Below, piece by piece: positions 56,027-64,000 of a stretch of 64,000 nucleotides of DNA (positions are counted from its first letter, which is position 1; each line of letters begins with the position of its first letter). The notes below the pieces were generated by a model, which worked only from the letters and a program-made list of their open reading frames with translations, had not been told where the DNA came from and searched no databases. Where the stretch lies: the NCBI RefSeq assembly GCF_002262935.1, contig NZ_NPIA01000004.1:124001-188000 (forward strand), in the 5' to 3' direction. A program made the position numbers and the translations under genes. The stretch is from Lottiidibacillus patelloidae (GTDB lineage: Bacteria; Bacillota; Bacilli; Bacillales; SA5d-4).

Positions 56027-56695
56027 TTATCTTTTATCTATTTTTAAAGTGACTTTGTCACCGATAAACTGAATGATGAAAACGATGAATAATATTAATA
56101 TAGTTGCGACGATCGTTACGTCATTATGACTTCGTTGAAAGCCTTCTAAATATGCTAAGTTACCAAGTCCTCCAGCACCGACAACTCCGGCCATTGCGGT
56201 ATAACCTACTAGTGCAATTGCTGTAACTGTAATACCGGATACTAAAGCGGGCATTGCTTCGGGAAGTAAAACTTTAAAAATAATATCCTTAAATGATGCT
56301 CCCATTGCTAGTGAAGCTTCAATTACTCCTTTGTCAATTTCACGTAGAGCAAGTTCGACCATGCGAGCGTAAAATGGTGCGGCTCCGATAATTAAAGCAG
56401 GTAATGCAGCATTTGCCCCCAGCATTGTTCCTACTAAAATCTTTGTGAGTGGAATTAGCAATATAATTAAAATGATAAATGGTATTGATCGAAAAATATT
56501 AACGAATGAAGCAATGATTCGGTGAATCGAAGCATTCTCCAATAAATTTCCCTTCGATGTTAAGAAGAGCAATAACCCTAATATGACGCCGAAGATAAAT
56601 GTTGCAAGAACAGAAACTGCTGTCATGTAAAGTGTTTCAATGGTTGCATCAATTACTTTTTCCCACTTTACATGTGGAATGATGTTGCTAATCAT
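56027..56695 (-). CDS. metI: Methionine ABC transporter permease
   Basis: A 222-residue membrane permease with five predicted helices. The EAA loop for ATPase contact is [32 protein letters not shown] at ~128-159; [21 protein letters not shown] and [21 protein letters not shown] are typical of MetI. It imports methionine with MetN and MetQ. The start overlaps the metN stop by 4 nt (ATGA), so the two are coupled. Confidence 0.95.
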   Translation of the reverse strand: MISNIIPHVKWEKVIDATIETLYMTAVSVLATFIFGVILGLLLFLTSKGNLLENASIHRIIASFVNIFRSIPFIILIILLIPLTKILVGTMLGANAALPALIIGAAPFYARMVELALREIDKGVIEASLAMGASFKDIIFKVLLPEAMPALVSGITVTAIALVGYTAMAGVVGAGGLGNLAYLEGFQRSHNDVTIVATILILFIVFIIQFIGDKVTLKIDKR

Positions 56696-57450
56696 TTGCT
56701 AATAACCTCCAGTTCAGTTCCTTTAACAAAGCTTTTAGTAGCTTGATGACGTGGCTGATGGAAGATTTGTTGGACGTTACCTTGTTCTACGATGCTTCCA
56801 TTTTCCATAACAGCTACCTTTTTACATATTTTGCGAATGACATCAAACTCATGTGTAATGAGGACAATTGTTAAGCCAAGTCGCTTATTAATATCAAGTA
56901 ACAACTGCAAAATGGAGTCCGTTGTTTTCGGGTCTAATGCCGATGTTGCTTCGTCACATAATAGGATACTAGGGTTGTTTGCTAATGCTCTTGCAATGCC
57001 AACACGTTGCTTTTGACCTCCGCTTAGTTGAGCTGGATAAGCATCTTCTCTACCTTCAAGTCCGACTAGTTTAATCAGTTCGGCTACTTTTGCATCGCGT
57101 TCAGCCTTTGGTACATTGGCAACTTCGAGTGGTAAGGAAATGTTTTCAGCAGCAGTTCTTGACCAAAGTAGGTTGAAGTGCTGAAAAATCATTCCAATTT
57201 TTTGTCTTGCTTGTCGTAATTGTTTCCCTCGAAGAGTAGTAAAGTCTACATTGCCTACAGTGACAGTTCCACTTGTCGGTTTTTCTAATTGATTGATCAT
57301 CCGCAACAAGGTGCTTTTCCCGGCGCCACTATAACCAATGATGCCAAATATTTCTCCTTTTTCGATCGTTAAGTTAATGTTTGAAACAGCTGTTACAGCT
57401 GGGCGTTTTTTTCTGCGAAATACTTTTTCAACAGCGTTTAATTTGATCAA
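56692..57450 (-). CDS. metN: Methionine ABC transporter ATPase, short form without NIL domain
   Basis: A 252-residue ABC ATPase. Walker A is [11 protein letters not shown] (~38-48), the signature [15 protein letters not shown] (~138), Walker [17 protein letters not shown]-loop [12 protein letters not shown]. The start is TTG 57450 with GAAGGGAT 7-8 nt upstream (product begins [11 protein letters not shown]); the open frame extends upstream but that part is leader RNA. The usual MetN is ~340 residues with a C-terminal NIL/C2 domain that binds methionine and gives trans-inhibition. This protein stops at GTELEVISK, so that domain is missing. Part of metNIQ behind a SAM riboswitch. Confidence 0.92.
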   Translation of the reverse strand: MIKLNAVEKVFRRKKRPAVTAVSNINLTIEKGEIFGIIGYSGAGKSTLLRMINQLEKPTSGTVTVGNVDFTTLRGKQLRQARQKIGMIFQHFNLLWSRTAAENISLPLEVANVPKAERDAKVAELIKLVGLEGREDAYPAQLSGGQKQRVGIARALANNPSILLCDEATSALDPKTTDSILQLLLDINKRLGLTIVLITHEFDVIRKICKKVAVMENGSIVEQGNVQQIFHQPRHQATKSFVKGTELEVISK

Positions 57451-57540
57451 TTTTTTAATCCCTTCTTTCTTTTTTAGTAATTTTATAGGTTTAGTCAGGA
57501 TTGTAAATATGATGGTGCGACTTAAGGCCCTAAGGAAACA

Positions 57541-57576
57541 ATAAAAAACCCTTTCCGCAAACAAGCAGAAAGGGTT
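57541..57576 (-). terminator. SAM riboswitch terminator
   Basis: On the minus strand AACCCTTTCTGC pairs (one G-U) with GCGGAAAGGGTT, followed by TTTTATTG. It lies between the SAM aptamer and metN. Confidence 0.85.
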
Positions 57577-57586
57577 ATATGTAGGG

Positions 57587-57706
57587 TCCTTTCTCTCATC
57601 TGCCAAAGCAAAAAGCTTTGTAGGAATTGGCACCATTTCAACAAAAATCGTTGACGGTTGCCGGGTTTCATCGGGCCCAGTCCCTCCACCTCTCATGATA
57701 AGAGTT
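57587..57706 (-). ncRNA. SAM-I (S-box) riboswitch
   Basis: The minus strand carries the S-box core: AGAGGTGGAGGGACTGGGCC, GATGAAACCCGGCAACC (kink-turn and pseudoknot region), then GGTGCCAATTCCTAC and GCAGATGAGAGAAAGG closing P1. Conservation and order are those of SAM-I. It sits in the leader of metNIQ; with SAM bound, the terminator at 57541-57576 is expected to form and stop transcription. Confidence 0.95.
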
Positions 57707-57972
57707 CAATCTATTTAATTGTTATTTTAGTGAATTAATACTTTAGCTCAATAAAGTTAGTGAACTATGAAAGTAACTATAGCATGGTTGTAAAAAAAGC
57801 GTCAAGCATTTTTTTAAAAACTTTTTTCGAAGTAATTTCTAGCTCTTTTTTTCAAGCATGAGATAAATAATACAACTATTTTTACGAAGTGACAACTGTT
57901 TTTATGCAGGAATTATAATTTTTTTTGCGAATACAATTTAGATACAAATATATGACAGGATGTGTGATTTAT

Positions 57973-59157
57973 TTGATAAAGCCAAGCATAGCAAAAGAGC
58001 GAATCGATGCGATAGATATCGTCAGGGGGTTTGCGTTATTCGGCATTTTTTTAGTGAATATGCCAGCTTTCTTTTTACCATTTTTATATATTGACCAACA
58101 AAAAGCAGCAGAAACATTCTGGGATAAGGCAGTCGTTATTTTTATCGACATTGTTGCTCAGGCAAATTTTTACACGCTTTTTTCCTTTTTATTCGGGTTC
58201 GGGACTATTTTCTTTTATGAAAGATTAAAAGAAAAAGAGCTTCGTCCATTACCGTTTTTGTTGAGAAGGTTTACTTTTTTACTAGTACTTGGACTAATTC
58301 ATGCAATCTTAATTTGGCATGGAGATATTTTAATTACATACGCTATTACGGCAATTATTTTAATTTTATTTTTAAGTGCTAGAGGGAAGTCACTGTTAAT
58401 TCATTCCATTGCTATGATTGCTATTCCATACTTGGCGATTGGCTTGTTATTACTTATGTCTGGAACAGGTTCTCTTACTGAAAAACCGACATCAGCAAAT
58501 GATATTGAAAATGTGTATCAAAGTGGTTCTTATGTTGAAATTACAATGCAAAGAATTTCAGATTATCTTTATGTACACGGCGGTTTTGGTATGGTTTTCG
58601 TTGTCATATCATTGCTACCAATGTTTTTATTAGGCGCTTATTTTGCAAAGGAAAAGCTCTTTCATCAAGCAAGCGAGCATAAGGAGAAATTAAAAAAGAT
58701 TGCTATTATTACATTAGCGATCGGGATACCACTTAAAGTGCTGCCATATTTTACAGACAATCTTATCGCTTCCATGTACCAAGACGGTGTTGGCGGACCA
58801 CTTATGGCGATTGGTTATGCAACGTCAATTGTCTTACTCGTTGAAGCAAAAATAGGACTTAAGGTATTAGCGCCATTACGATACATTGGACGGTTATCAT
58901 TAAGTAATTATATTCTTCAGTCTGTTATTTGCACATTATTGTTTTACAGCTATGGCTTCGGATTGTATGGTTCTGTCACGAATAAAGTTGGCTTGTTGTT
59001 AACGGTAGTTATATTTATCATGCAAATTTTCATTAGTAAATGGTGGTTAGCACGTTATCAATATGGACCGTTAGAATGGCTTTGGCGGACAGTGACGTAT
59101 AAAAATGTGTTAGCGATAAAAAAGAAAGTAGGATTGCAAAATAAGATAGAAGCTTAG
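57973..59157 (+). CDS. DUF418 (YeiB-like) membrane protein
   Basis: A 394-residue polytopic protein. RIDAIDIVRGFALFGIFLVNM near the N-terminus and the C-terminal YIGRLSLSNYILQSVICTLLFY..GLGLYG-like segment with WLARYQYGPLEWLWR are DUF418 hallmarks. It has about nine to ten membrane helices, including AIGYATSIVLLVE and GLLLTVVIFIMQIF. The role is unknown; some members are linked to membrane lipids or transport. Start unsure: TTG 57973 is preferred, with GTG 57964 and ATG 57925/57952 possible, because the only ribosome-like site (GGATGTG) is just before 57964. It lies divergently from the metNIQ leader. Confidence 0.82.
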   Translation: MIKPSIAKERIDAIDIVRGFALFGIFLVNMPAFFLPFLYIDQQKAAETFWDKAVVIFIDIVAQANFYTLFSFLFGFGTIFFYERLKEKELRPLPFLLRRFTFLLVLGLIHAILIWHGDILITYAITAIILILFLSARGKSLLIHSIAMIAIPYLAIGLLLLMSGTGSLTEKPTSANDIENVYQSGSYVEITMQRISDYLYVHGGFGMVFVVISLLPMFLLGAYFAKEKLFHQASEHKEKLKKIAIITLAIGIPLKVLPYFTDNLIASMYQDGVGGPLMAIGYATSIVLLVEAKIGLKVLAPLRYIGRLSLSNYILQSVICTLLFYSYGFGLYGSVTNKVGLLLTVVIFIMQIFISKWWLARYQYGPLEWLWRTVTYKNVLAIKKKVGLQNKIEA

Positions 59158-59239
59158 TCTTGTATTTTATGGTAAAATATAACAAACTATAAAATTTACA
59201 ATAAATAACTAATAGAGACTTAGAATAGGAGCGATGTAT

Positions 59240-59557
59240 ATGAAAAATGCAATATGGTCGGCTATTACCATTAGTATCATCATATTTATTAATTATGGAA
59301 TAACTAAATCGTTGGGAGTGAGCTATTGGGACTATGCACTAATCACGGGTATAGGTATTTCAGTCGCAATATGGTTCTTAACTTCATCTGGTGGTGTACT
59401 CTCAGATTCTGTTAGATATAACACACAGTCTACGACAGGACTGAAAGTGGATAGGGAAAAAAAAGAGTTCAGTCCAAGCGTTGTATTTTATAGTTCCTTA
59501 TTTTACAATGTAATCGCATTAATAGTAACTGCATATCTTTATAAAGATTATTTCTAA
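59240..59557 (+). CDS. Small membrane protein, unknown
   Basis: A 105-residue protein with three hydrophobic segments (AIWSAITISIIIFINYGI, YALITGIGISVAIWFL, VVFYSSLFYNVIALIVTAY). AGGAG sits 8 nt before ATG 59240. The region between helices (DSVRYNTQSTTGLKVDREKK) is polar. No family recognised; it is followed by a strong terminator. Confidence 0.7.
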   Translation: MKNAIWSAITISIIIFINYGITKSLGVSYWDYALITGIGISVAIWFLTSSGGVLSDSVRYNTQSTTGLKVDREKKEFSPSVVFYSSLFYNVIALIVTAYLYKDYF

Positions 59558-59604
59558 AGCGAAGTCTAAGTCCTCTATGATTAATTACGCTTATTTATAT
59601 CAGA

Positions 59605-59649
59605 AACACCTATCAAATCTGATTACAACTTGATAGGTGTTTTTTTTAT
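59605..59649. terminator. Terminator after the small membrane protein gene
   Basis: AACACCTATCAA pairs perfectly with TTGATAGGTGTT (12 bp) followed by TTTTTTT; the A-rich other side may also end the minus-strand gene at 59662. Confidence 0.85.
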
Positions 59650-59661
59650 TTCAACTCACTC

Positions 59662-59922
59662 TTAGAAACGACAAGTAAAGAATGTGTGTAGTTTCATATA
59701 TCCGTAAATAAGATCTGCATGACGTCCTTCAACTGTATAAGGATTAACTAGAGGTCGTAATTGTTGTATGAAAACCTGGTCACAATAGCATTTATCTCCG
59801 TAATATTGATAACATTCATCATGCATTTTGCAAGCTGCATCAACACGATTAATGGGAGCGCCAGGTCCACTACAGCCAGGACCACACCATTTATAGCCTG
59901 GGAAAATGCAGAATCTAAACAT
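59662..59922 (-). CDS. Mini phospholipase A2-like protein
   Basis: An 86-residue protein. KWCGPGCSGPGAPINRVDAAC at ~11-31 is the Ca-binding loop and its surround, as in parvovirus VP1/bacterial PLA2-like domains, followed by KMHDECYQYYG with the catalytic His-Asp. Cysteines CGPGC, CxMHDEC and CYCD could give disulfides. No signal peptide is visible; it may be a spore- or phage-type lipase released by lysis, or exported by another route. AAGGAG precedes ATG 59922. Ca2+-dependent hydrolysis of phospholipids is the expected reaction of the family. Confidence 0.75.
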   Translation of the reverse strand: MFRFCIFPGYKWCGPGCSGPGAPINRVDAACKMHDECYQYYGDKCYCDQVFIQQLRPLVNPYTVEGRHADLIYGYMKLHTFFTCRF

Positions 59923-60107
59923 GCCTTTTACACTCCTTATAGTAAAGCAAACTTTCTATATACTATGCAGAAGCTGAAAAATGGCAAGTCCATTTGCCTA
60001 GACAATGCCTTAGAGTGAGCATCATTCATAGAAAACAAGGTTAATTATGATAAGATAGTTTTAGAATTTTGCGAATTTTGATAGGCAGAAAAGTTGGGGG
60101 CATCATT

Positions 60108-61850
60108 ATGTTGAAAGTATTATCATTTTTAAAACCATATAAAATTCACGTGAGTGTCGCGTTATTTTTTATGTTAACTGAACTTGCAGTGGAGTTGTCA
60201 CAGCCGTTACTAATGGCAAAAATAATTGATGATGGAATAGTACAAAGAGATATGAACACTGTCATTGTTTGGGGTAGTGTAATGGTTGGTATCTCACTTA
60301 TTGCCTTTGCCTCGGGGATCATTAATTCTTTTTATGCCGCTCATGTAAGCCAAGGGTTAGGCTATGACTTACGAGTTAGATTATATGAAAAAATTCAGTC
60401 GTTTGCGTTTGCAAACTTTAATACATACCCAACATCTTCTTTAATTACGAGAATGACGAATGACGTCATGCAAATCCAGCAAACAATGTTCATGAGTTTA
60501 CGTATTATGATGCGTGCACCACTCTTAATTATCGGTGGATTAGTTATGGCCCTACTAGTAAACAGTAAGCTTGCTATAAGTATTTTAATATCTGTCCCGC
60601 TGTTATTTTTCTTTTTAATATGGGTGCTTAGAAAAGGTAGTAAATTATATACAAGCGTGCAAAAAAGATTAGATAAAGTGAATAGTGTGATGCGTGAAAA
60701 CTTGTTTGCCATTCGCCTCATAAAAGCACTTGTGACAAGAAAACATGAAGGTAAGCGATTTAACAGAGCGAATGAAGACTTAAAAGAAAAAACAGTCCGT
60801 GCCCTGCGCTTAATGGAAGCAACAACGCCGATTTTAATGGTCGTTATGAACTTCAGTATTATTGTCATTTTATGGTTTGGTAATTTTGGAGTGACAAATG
60901 GATCAATCCAAGTAGGTGAAGTAGTCGCTATCATAAATTATACGACTAGAATTACAGCGGCAATGTCCATTTTTTCATGGATTATTATGGCCTTCTCGAG
61001 AGCAAAAGCATCTTCAGCTAGAATAGTTGAAGTGATAGATGAAGAAGTCCATTTAGTAGATAAAAAATATGCAAATGATAAGTGGCAAGTTCGACACGGG
61101 AAGGTTGAATTTAGAAATGTTACCTTCCAGTATCCACAAGCTGATTCTGCGGCAATAGAAAAGTTGTCTTTTGTTGCAGAGCCTTTGCACACGGTAGCAA
61201 TTTTAGGAGCGACAGGATCAGGGAAAACGTCTCTGATGCAATTAATACCACGTTTATATGATGTAAATAGTGGGGCAATTTTCATCGATGATACTTCAAT
61301 AGATCGATACAAATTAAAGCATTTACGGAGCAAAGTCGGTGTTGTTCCTCAAGAAGCGATGCTCTTTTCGGGGACAATTAAAGAAAATATTGCAATGGGT
61401 AAAGAACATGCAACGTTCGAAGAAATTAGAGCAGCAGCGAAAAGTGCCCAAATACATGAAACAATTGAAAAGTTTCCGAATGGCTATGAAACAGTTCTTG
61501 GCCAAAAAGGTGTTAACTTATCAGGTGGTCAAAAGCAAAGGCTTTCGATTGCAAGAGCGCTTGTCCGTAAACCAAAAATTCTTCTACTTGATGATAGTAC
61601 GAGTGCTTTAGATTTGAAAACAGAGGGAAAACTTCTCGAGGCAGTGAAGCAATACGAATGTACAACAATCATTGTTACGCAAAAAATTAGCACAGCAATG
61701 GAAGCAGATACGATTCTTCTTTTAGAAGACGGGAAATTATTAACTAGTGGTAGTCACGATGTATTAATTAGGAACTCTGAGTTATATCAGAAAATATATG
61801 CTTCACAATTTGGAGAGGAGGAATTACAACGTGCGCAAACAACTACGTGA
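60108..61850 (+). CDS. ABC exporter half-transporter with degenerate ATP site (YfiB-like)
   Basis: A 580-residue membrane-ATPase fusion: six N-terminal helices (FFMLTELAVELSQPLLMAKIIDDGI) then the ATPase. Walker A ILGATGSGKTSLM; signature [15 protein letters not shown]. The catalytic Glu after Walker B is Asp (LLLDDSTSALD), and the H-loop His is Gln (IVTQKIST). These changes define the degenerate half of heterodimeric exporters such as BmrCD or TM287/288. Its partner is the next gene, overlapping by 20 nt. GGGGG sits before ATG 60108. Likely drug or lipid export; not assigned to a substrate. Resembles B. subtilis YfiB. Confidence 0.9.
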   Translation: MLKVLSFLKPYKIHVSVALFFMLTELAVELSQPLLMAKIIDDGIVQRDMNTVIVWGSVMVGISLIAFASGIINSFYAAHVSQGLGYDLRVRLYEKIQSFAFANFNTYPTSSLITRMTNDVMQIQQTMFMSLRIMMRAPLLIIGGLVMALLVNSKLAISILISVPLLFFFLIWVLRKGSKLYTSVQKRLDKVNSVMRENLFAIRLIKALVTRKHEGKRFNRANEDLKEKTVRALRLMEATTPILMVVMNFSIIVILWFGNFGVTNGSIQVGEVVAIINYTTRITAAMSIFSWIIMAFSRAKASSARIVEVIDEEVHLVDKKYANDKWQVRHGKVEFRNVTFQYPQADSAAIEKLSFVAEPLHTVAILGATGSGKTSLMQLIPRLYDVNSGAIFIDDTSIDRYKLKHLRSKVGVVPQEAMLFSGTIKENIAMGKEHATFEEIRAAAKSAQIHETIEKFPNGYETVLGQKGVNLSGGQKQRLSIARALVRKPKILLLDDSTSALDLKTEGKLLEAVKQYECTTIIVTQKISTAMEADTILLLEDGKLLTSGSHDVLIRNSELYQKIYASQFGEEELQRAQTTT

Positions 61851-63657
61851 ACCTTTCCAATATGAAAAAATTCCTTTAAGTGAGATTAAATCACCAAAGA
61901 AAAAGAAGAAAAAAGCTAAAGACACGCTCGGTACTTTAAAGCGTATATGGAACTACTTATCATATAAAAAAGCTAAGTTATTTCTAGTACTTGCCATGGT
62001 AATTGTAAGTTCTGTCTTAGGTTTATTAGGCCCATTGTTAATTGGCTCAGCAATCGATAATTATATTGTTCCACAAAAAACAGATGGATTACTTTTCATC
62101 CTTTTGCTATTGGCAGGTGTTTATGTTTTTTTCGGTGTATTTGTATTACTGCAAAACTTTGTCATGATTGGCGTTGCCCAAGAGACAATTTATCGAATGC
62201 GCCGTGACTTATTTTCGCATTTACAAAAGCTATCTTTACCATTTTTTGATAAAAGGCAACATGGCGAGTTAATGAGCAGGGTAACAAATGATATTGATAA
62301 CATTAGCTCGACGTTAAATAGCTCTGTAATACAAATTTTTTCTAGCATTTTGACGTTAATTGGAACAGTTTCAATTATGTTTTGGTTAAGTCCTCTGTTA
62401 ACGCTAATTACTATGACTATTGTCCCGTTAATTTTTGTCGGTATAAAATGGATTACACGAAGAACACAATATATCTTTAAACAAACACAAGGCCATCTTG
62501 GAGACTTAAATGGGTTTATTGAAGAAAGTATATCTGGACAAAAAGTAATTAAGTCTTTTTCACAAGAAGAGCAAGTGATTACAACGTTTAAAGATAAAAG
62601 CAATAACTTAAAGAAAACAGCTTTTTGGGCACAAACATATTCTGGCTTTATTCCAAAAGTAATGAACTTCTTAAATAATATGAGCTTTACCATCATTGCG
62701 GCAATTGGGGGATTATTAGCAATAAAAGGTTTTGTGTCAATTGGGACGATGGTTATTTTTACTGAGTATTCACGCCAATTTACAAGGCCAATCAATGATT
62801 TAGCAAATCAGTTCAATACGCTCCTTTCCGCAGTAGCAGGGGCAGAGCGAGTATTTGATGTTCTAGATGAAAAGTGTGAGGAAGAAAAAGATGTGGCAAA
62901 TGAGATACATGAACTTAAAGGTGAAGTTCACTTTCAAAATGCTTCATTCTCCTATGAAAATGGCGAAAAAACAATAAAAAATGTTAGTTTTCATGTTGCT
63001 GAAGGGGAAACAGTAGCACTTGTTGGCCCAACTGGAGCTGGGAAAACGACAATTATTAACTTACTAGCACGTTTTTATGATTTAGAAAATGGGAAAATAA
63101 CCCTTGATGGTACTAATATTGTGGAATTAAAGCGTGAAAGCCTTCGTCAGCAAATGGGCTTCGTCTTACAAGAGTCATTCTTGTTTGAAGGAACAATCCG
63201 CGAAAATATTCGCTATGGGAAATTCGACGCATCGGATGAGGAGGTAATTTCCGCTGCAAAAGATGCTAATGCACATTCGTTTATTATGAAATTACCTGAC
63301 AAATATGACACGATATTAAAACAAGATGGAAGTGGAATTAGCCAAGGGCAAAAGCAGCTGCTTTCCATTGCGCGGGCAATATTAGCTAATCCGTCACTAC
63401 TTTTGTTGGATGAAGCAACAAGTAGTATTGATACAGTGACGGAAGTAAAGATACAAGAAGCACTAGCTCGATTAATGGAAGGGAGAACAAGCTTTGTCAT
63501 TGCTCATCGCTTAAATACTGTTAGAAATGCCGACCAAATTCTCGTACTAAATAGTGGGGAAGTTATTGAGCAGGGAGCACATGATGTACTAATAAAAAAT
63601 CGTGGTTTTTATGCGGATCTTTATGAAAGTCAATTTAAGAAGGAAAGGTTCGTGTAA
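61831..63657 (+). CDS. ABC exporter half-transporter with canonical ATP site (YfiC-like)
   Basis: A 608-residue exporter half. A basic N-terminal tail (SEIKSPKKKKKKAKDTLG) precedes six helices; the ATPase keeps VGPTGAGKTTIINLLARF, ISQGQKQLLSIARAIL, Walker B LLLLDEATSSID with the catalytic Glu, and H-loop FVIAHRLNT. Note the signature is SQGQ rather than SGGQ, so the ATP site made with the partner is asymmetric. GAGAGGAGG precedes GTG 61831, inside the end of the upstream gene, so expression is coupled. Resembles B. subtilis YfiC. The two subunits form the functional heterodimer. Confidence 0.9.
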   Translation: MRKQLREPFQYEKIPLSEIKSPKKKKKKAKDTLGTLKRIWNYLSYKKAKLFLVLAMVIVSSVLGLLGPLLIGSAIDNYIVPQKTDGLLFILLLLAGVYVFFGVFVLLQNFVMIGVAQETIYRMRRDLFSHLQKLSLPFFDKRQHGELMSRVTNDIDNISSTLNSSVIQIFSSILTLIGTVSIMFWLSPLLTLITMTIVPLIFVGIKWITRRTQYIFKQTQGHLGDLNGFIEESISGQKVIKSFSQEEQVITTFKDKSNNLKKTAFWAQTYSGFIPKVMNFLNNMSFTIIAAIGGLLAIKGFVSIGTMVIFTEYSRQFTRPINDLANQFNTLLSAVAGAERVFDVLDEKCEEEKDVANEIHELKGEVHFQNASFSYENGEKTIKNVSFHVAEGETVALVGPTGAGKTTIINLLARFYDLENGKITLDGTNIVELKRESLRQQMGFVLQESFLFEGTIRENIRYGKFDASDEEVISAAKDANAHSFIMKLPDKYDTILKQDGSGISQGQKQLLSIARAILANPSLLLLDEATSSIDTVTEVKIQEALARLMEGRTSFVIAHRLNTVRNADQILVLNSGEVIEQGAHDVLIKNRGFYADLYESQFKKERFV

Positions 63658-63707
63658 CAAAAGTGGTCATGGGTTGGAAGCAATAACATGAATATTACTT
63701 AAACAAA

Positions 63708-63792
63708 ATAAGAGGTTAGGACAAAACAAGAAGCCTGGCACCTCACGCTACAATGAGGAGCCAGGCACTTGTGTCCCAGCCTCTTATTTTTA
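63708..63792. terminator. Large nested hairpin after the ABC exporter
   Basis: The outer stem pairs AATAAGAGG with CCTCTTATT and GGACA with TGTCC; the inner stem pairs GCCTGGC-CCTCA with TGAGG-GCCAGGC. The plus strand ends CTCTTATTTTTAA. At ~80 nt it is larger than an ordinary terminator, and could be a dispersed repeat element. Confidence 0.6.
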
Positions 63793-63814
63793 ATACTATC
63801 CGAAAAATTTAGAA

Positions 63815-64000
63815 TTAACGTCTGCCGCGACCACTTTGCTCACGGCGGCTTTTCCCGTCAAACTTTGGTTTGTTACGTTGCTTTTTATCGCTAATTTTTT
63901 CCTTGCCATGCGTATTGTCTTTCGGTAGTAAACTTTGATCGATTTCTCGCTTTTCCAACTCCATTTCAATACCTTCTTCGATAAGTGTCATATAATGACG
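63815..64000 (-). CDS. C-terminal tail of a probable DEAD-box RNA helicase (partial)
   Basis: 62 codons enter from the right edge and stop at 63815. The readable part goes MTLIEEGIEMELEKREIDQS, then LLPKDNTHGK, then a basic, disordered end with repeated Lys/Arg and SRREQSGRGRR. Such Arg/Gly-rich tails are typical of DEAD-box RNA helicases (CshA/DeaD type), where they bind RNA. The helicase core lies outside the window, so this assignment is tentative. Confidence 0.45.
   Translation of the reverse strand, partial: RHYMTLIEEGIEMELEKREIDQSLLPKDNTHGKEKISDKKQRNKPKFDGKSRREQSGRGRR

Noticed and set aside
57451..57696. In-frame upstream extension of metN by 82 codons, starting inside the leader
   Set aside because: It translates the SAM riboswitch and its terminator; MetN homology starts at TTG 57450, which has its own ribosome site.
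60395..60934. 179-codon frame antisense to the first exporter subunit
   Set aside because: Shadow of the membrane-domain coding sequence; no start signal or domain.
62190..62795. 201-codon frame antisense to the second exporter subunit
   Set aside because: It is the complement of strongly conserved ABC transporter coding sequence, without ribosome site or recognisable domain.

Overview
The window is about 64 kb of low-GC DNA from an endospore-forming member of the Bacillaceae. This is inferred from the gene content: YaaH-type spore hydrolase, CotS-like kinase, MscL, PF06089 asparaginase, guaA/guaB and met transporter genes, and strong AGGAGG-type ribosome binding sites throughout. Nearly all genes have readable starts and the DNA is gene-dense. 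I see no tRNA, rRNA, CRISPR array, transposase or integrase.

Layout. 1-5.5 kb: end of a cupin gene, a methyltransferase, mscL, a LysM/GH18 spore hydrolase and a secreted beta-propeller protein. 5.7-13.7 kb: selO, then a cyclic-di-GMP block (EAL protein; GEMM-I riboswitch ahead of a secreted coiled-coil protein; cupin/HD-GYP protein; later a CACHE/GGDEF cyclase) interrupted by an orphan lysine/ornithine N-monooxygenase. 13.9-23 kb: DUF421 membrane protein, 3-hydroxybutyrate dehydrogenase, a run of unknown + VWA + HEPN/CBS + tRNA hydroxylase genes, DUF2785, catalase, a membrane-anchored zincin, and a 55-codon ORF that seems to start at ATT and ends in a 54-bp perfect palindrome. 23.4-30.2 kb: a three-part secreted LCAT-like esterase, a CxxC protein, a metallopeptidase fused to an unknown domain, and a TPR/winged-helix regulator.

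30.3-34.8 kb is accessory in character: an ArsR-controlled ArsP-family permease operon with a tiny Cys-pair protein and two identical-spacing operators, a convergent type II restriction-modification pair in very AT-rich DNA, and a broken HNH restriction endonuclease gene. 34.8-42.9 kb: small membrane proteins, a duplicated-domain lipoprotein, a second GGDEF protein, a YebC-family factor, threonine aldolase, an FAD oxidoreductase, SRPBCC and esterase genes.

42.9-50 kb looks like a spore-surface glycosylation locus: two small glycosyltransferases, a protein with a Thr/Pro-rich mucin-like linker and a SPOCS-like C-terminus preceded by a sigma-K-like promoter match, a CotS-like kinase, and a 995-residue protein made of four GT2-type units in an active/decayed/active/decayed order. 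50-64 kb: asparaginase, guanine riboswitch + guaA-guaB, a secreted protein, SAM riboswitch + metNIQ (MetN lacks its C-terminal NIL domain), DUF418, a mini phospholipase A2-like protein, an asymmetric heterodimeric ABC exporter, and the tail of a probable DEAD-box helicase gene.

Three metabolite riboswitches (c-di-GMP, guanine, SAM) are readable by their conserved cores. The most promising items for follow-up are the four-unit glycosyltransferase with its mucin-like neighbour, the c-di-GMP riboswitch/coiled-coil/HD-GYP unit, and the ATT-start small gene.
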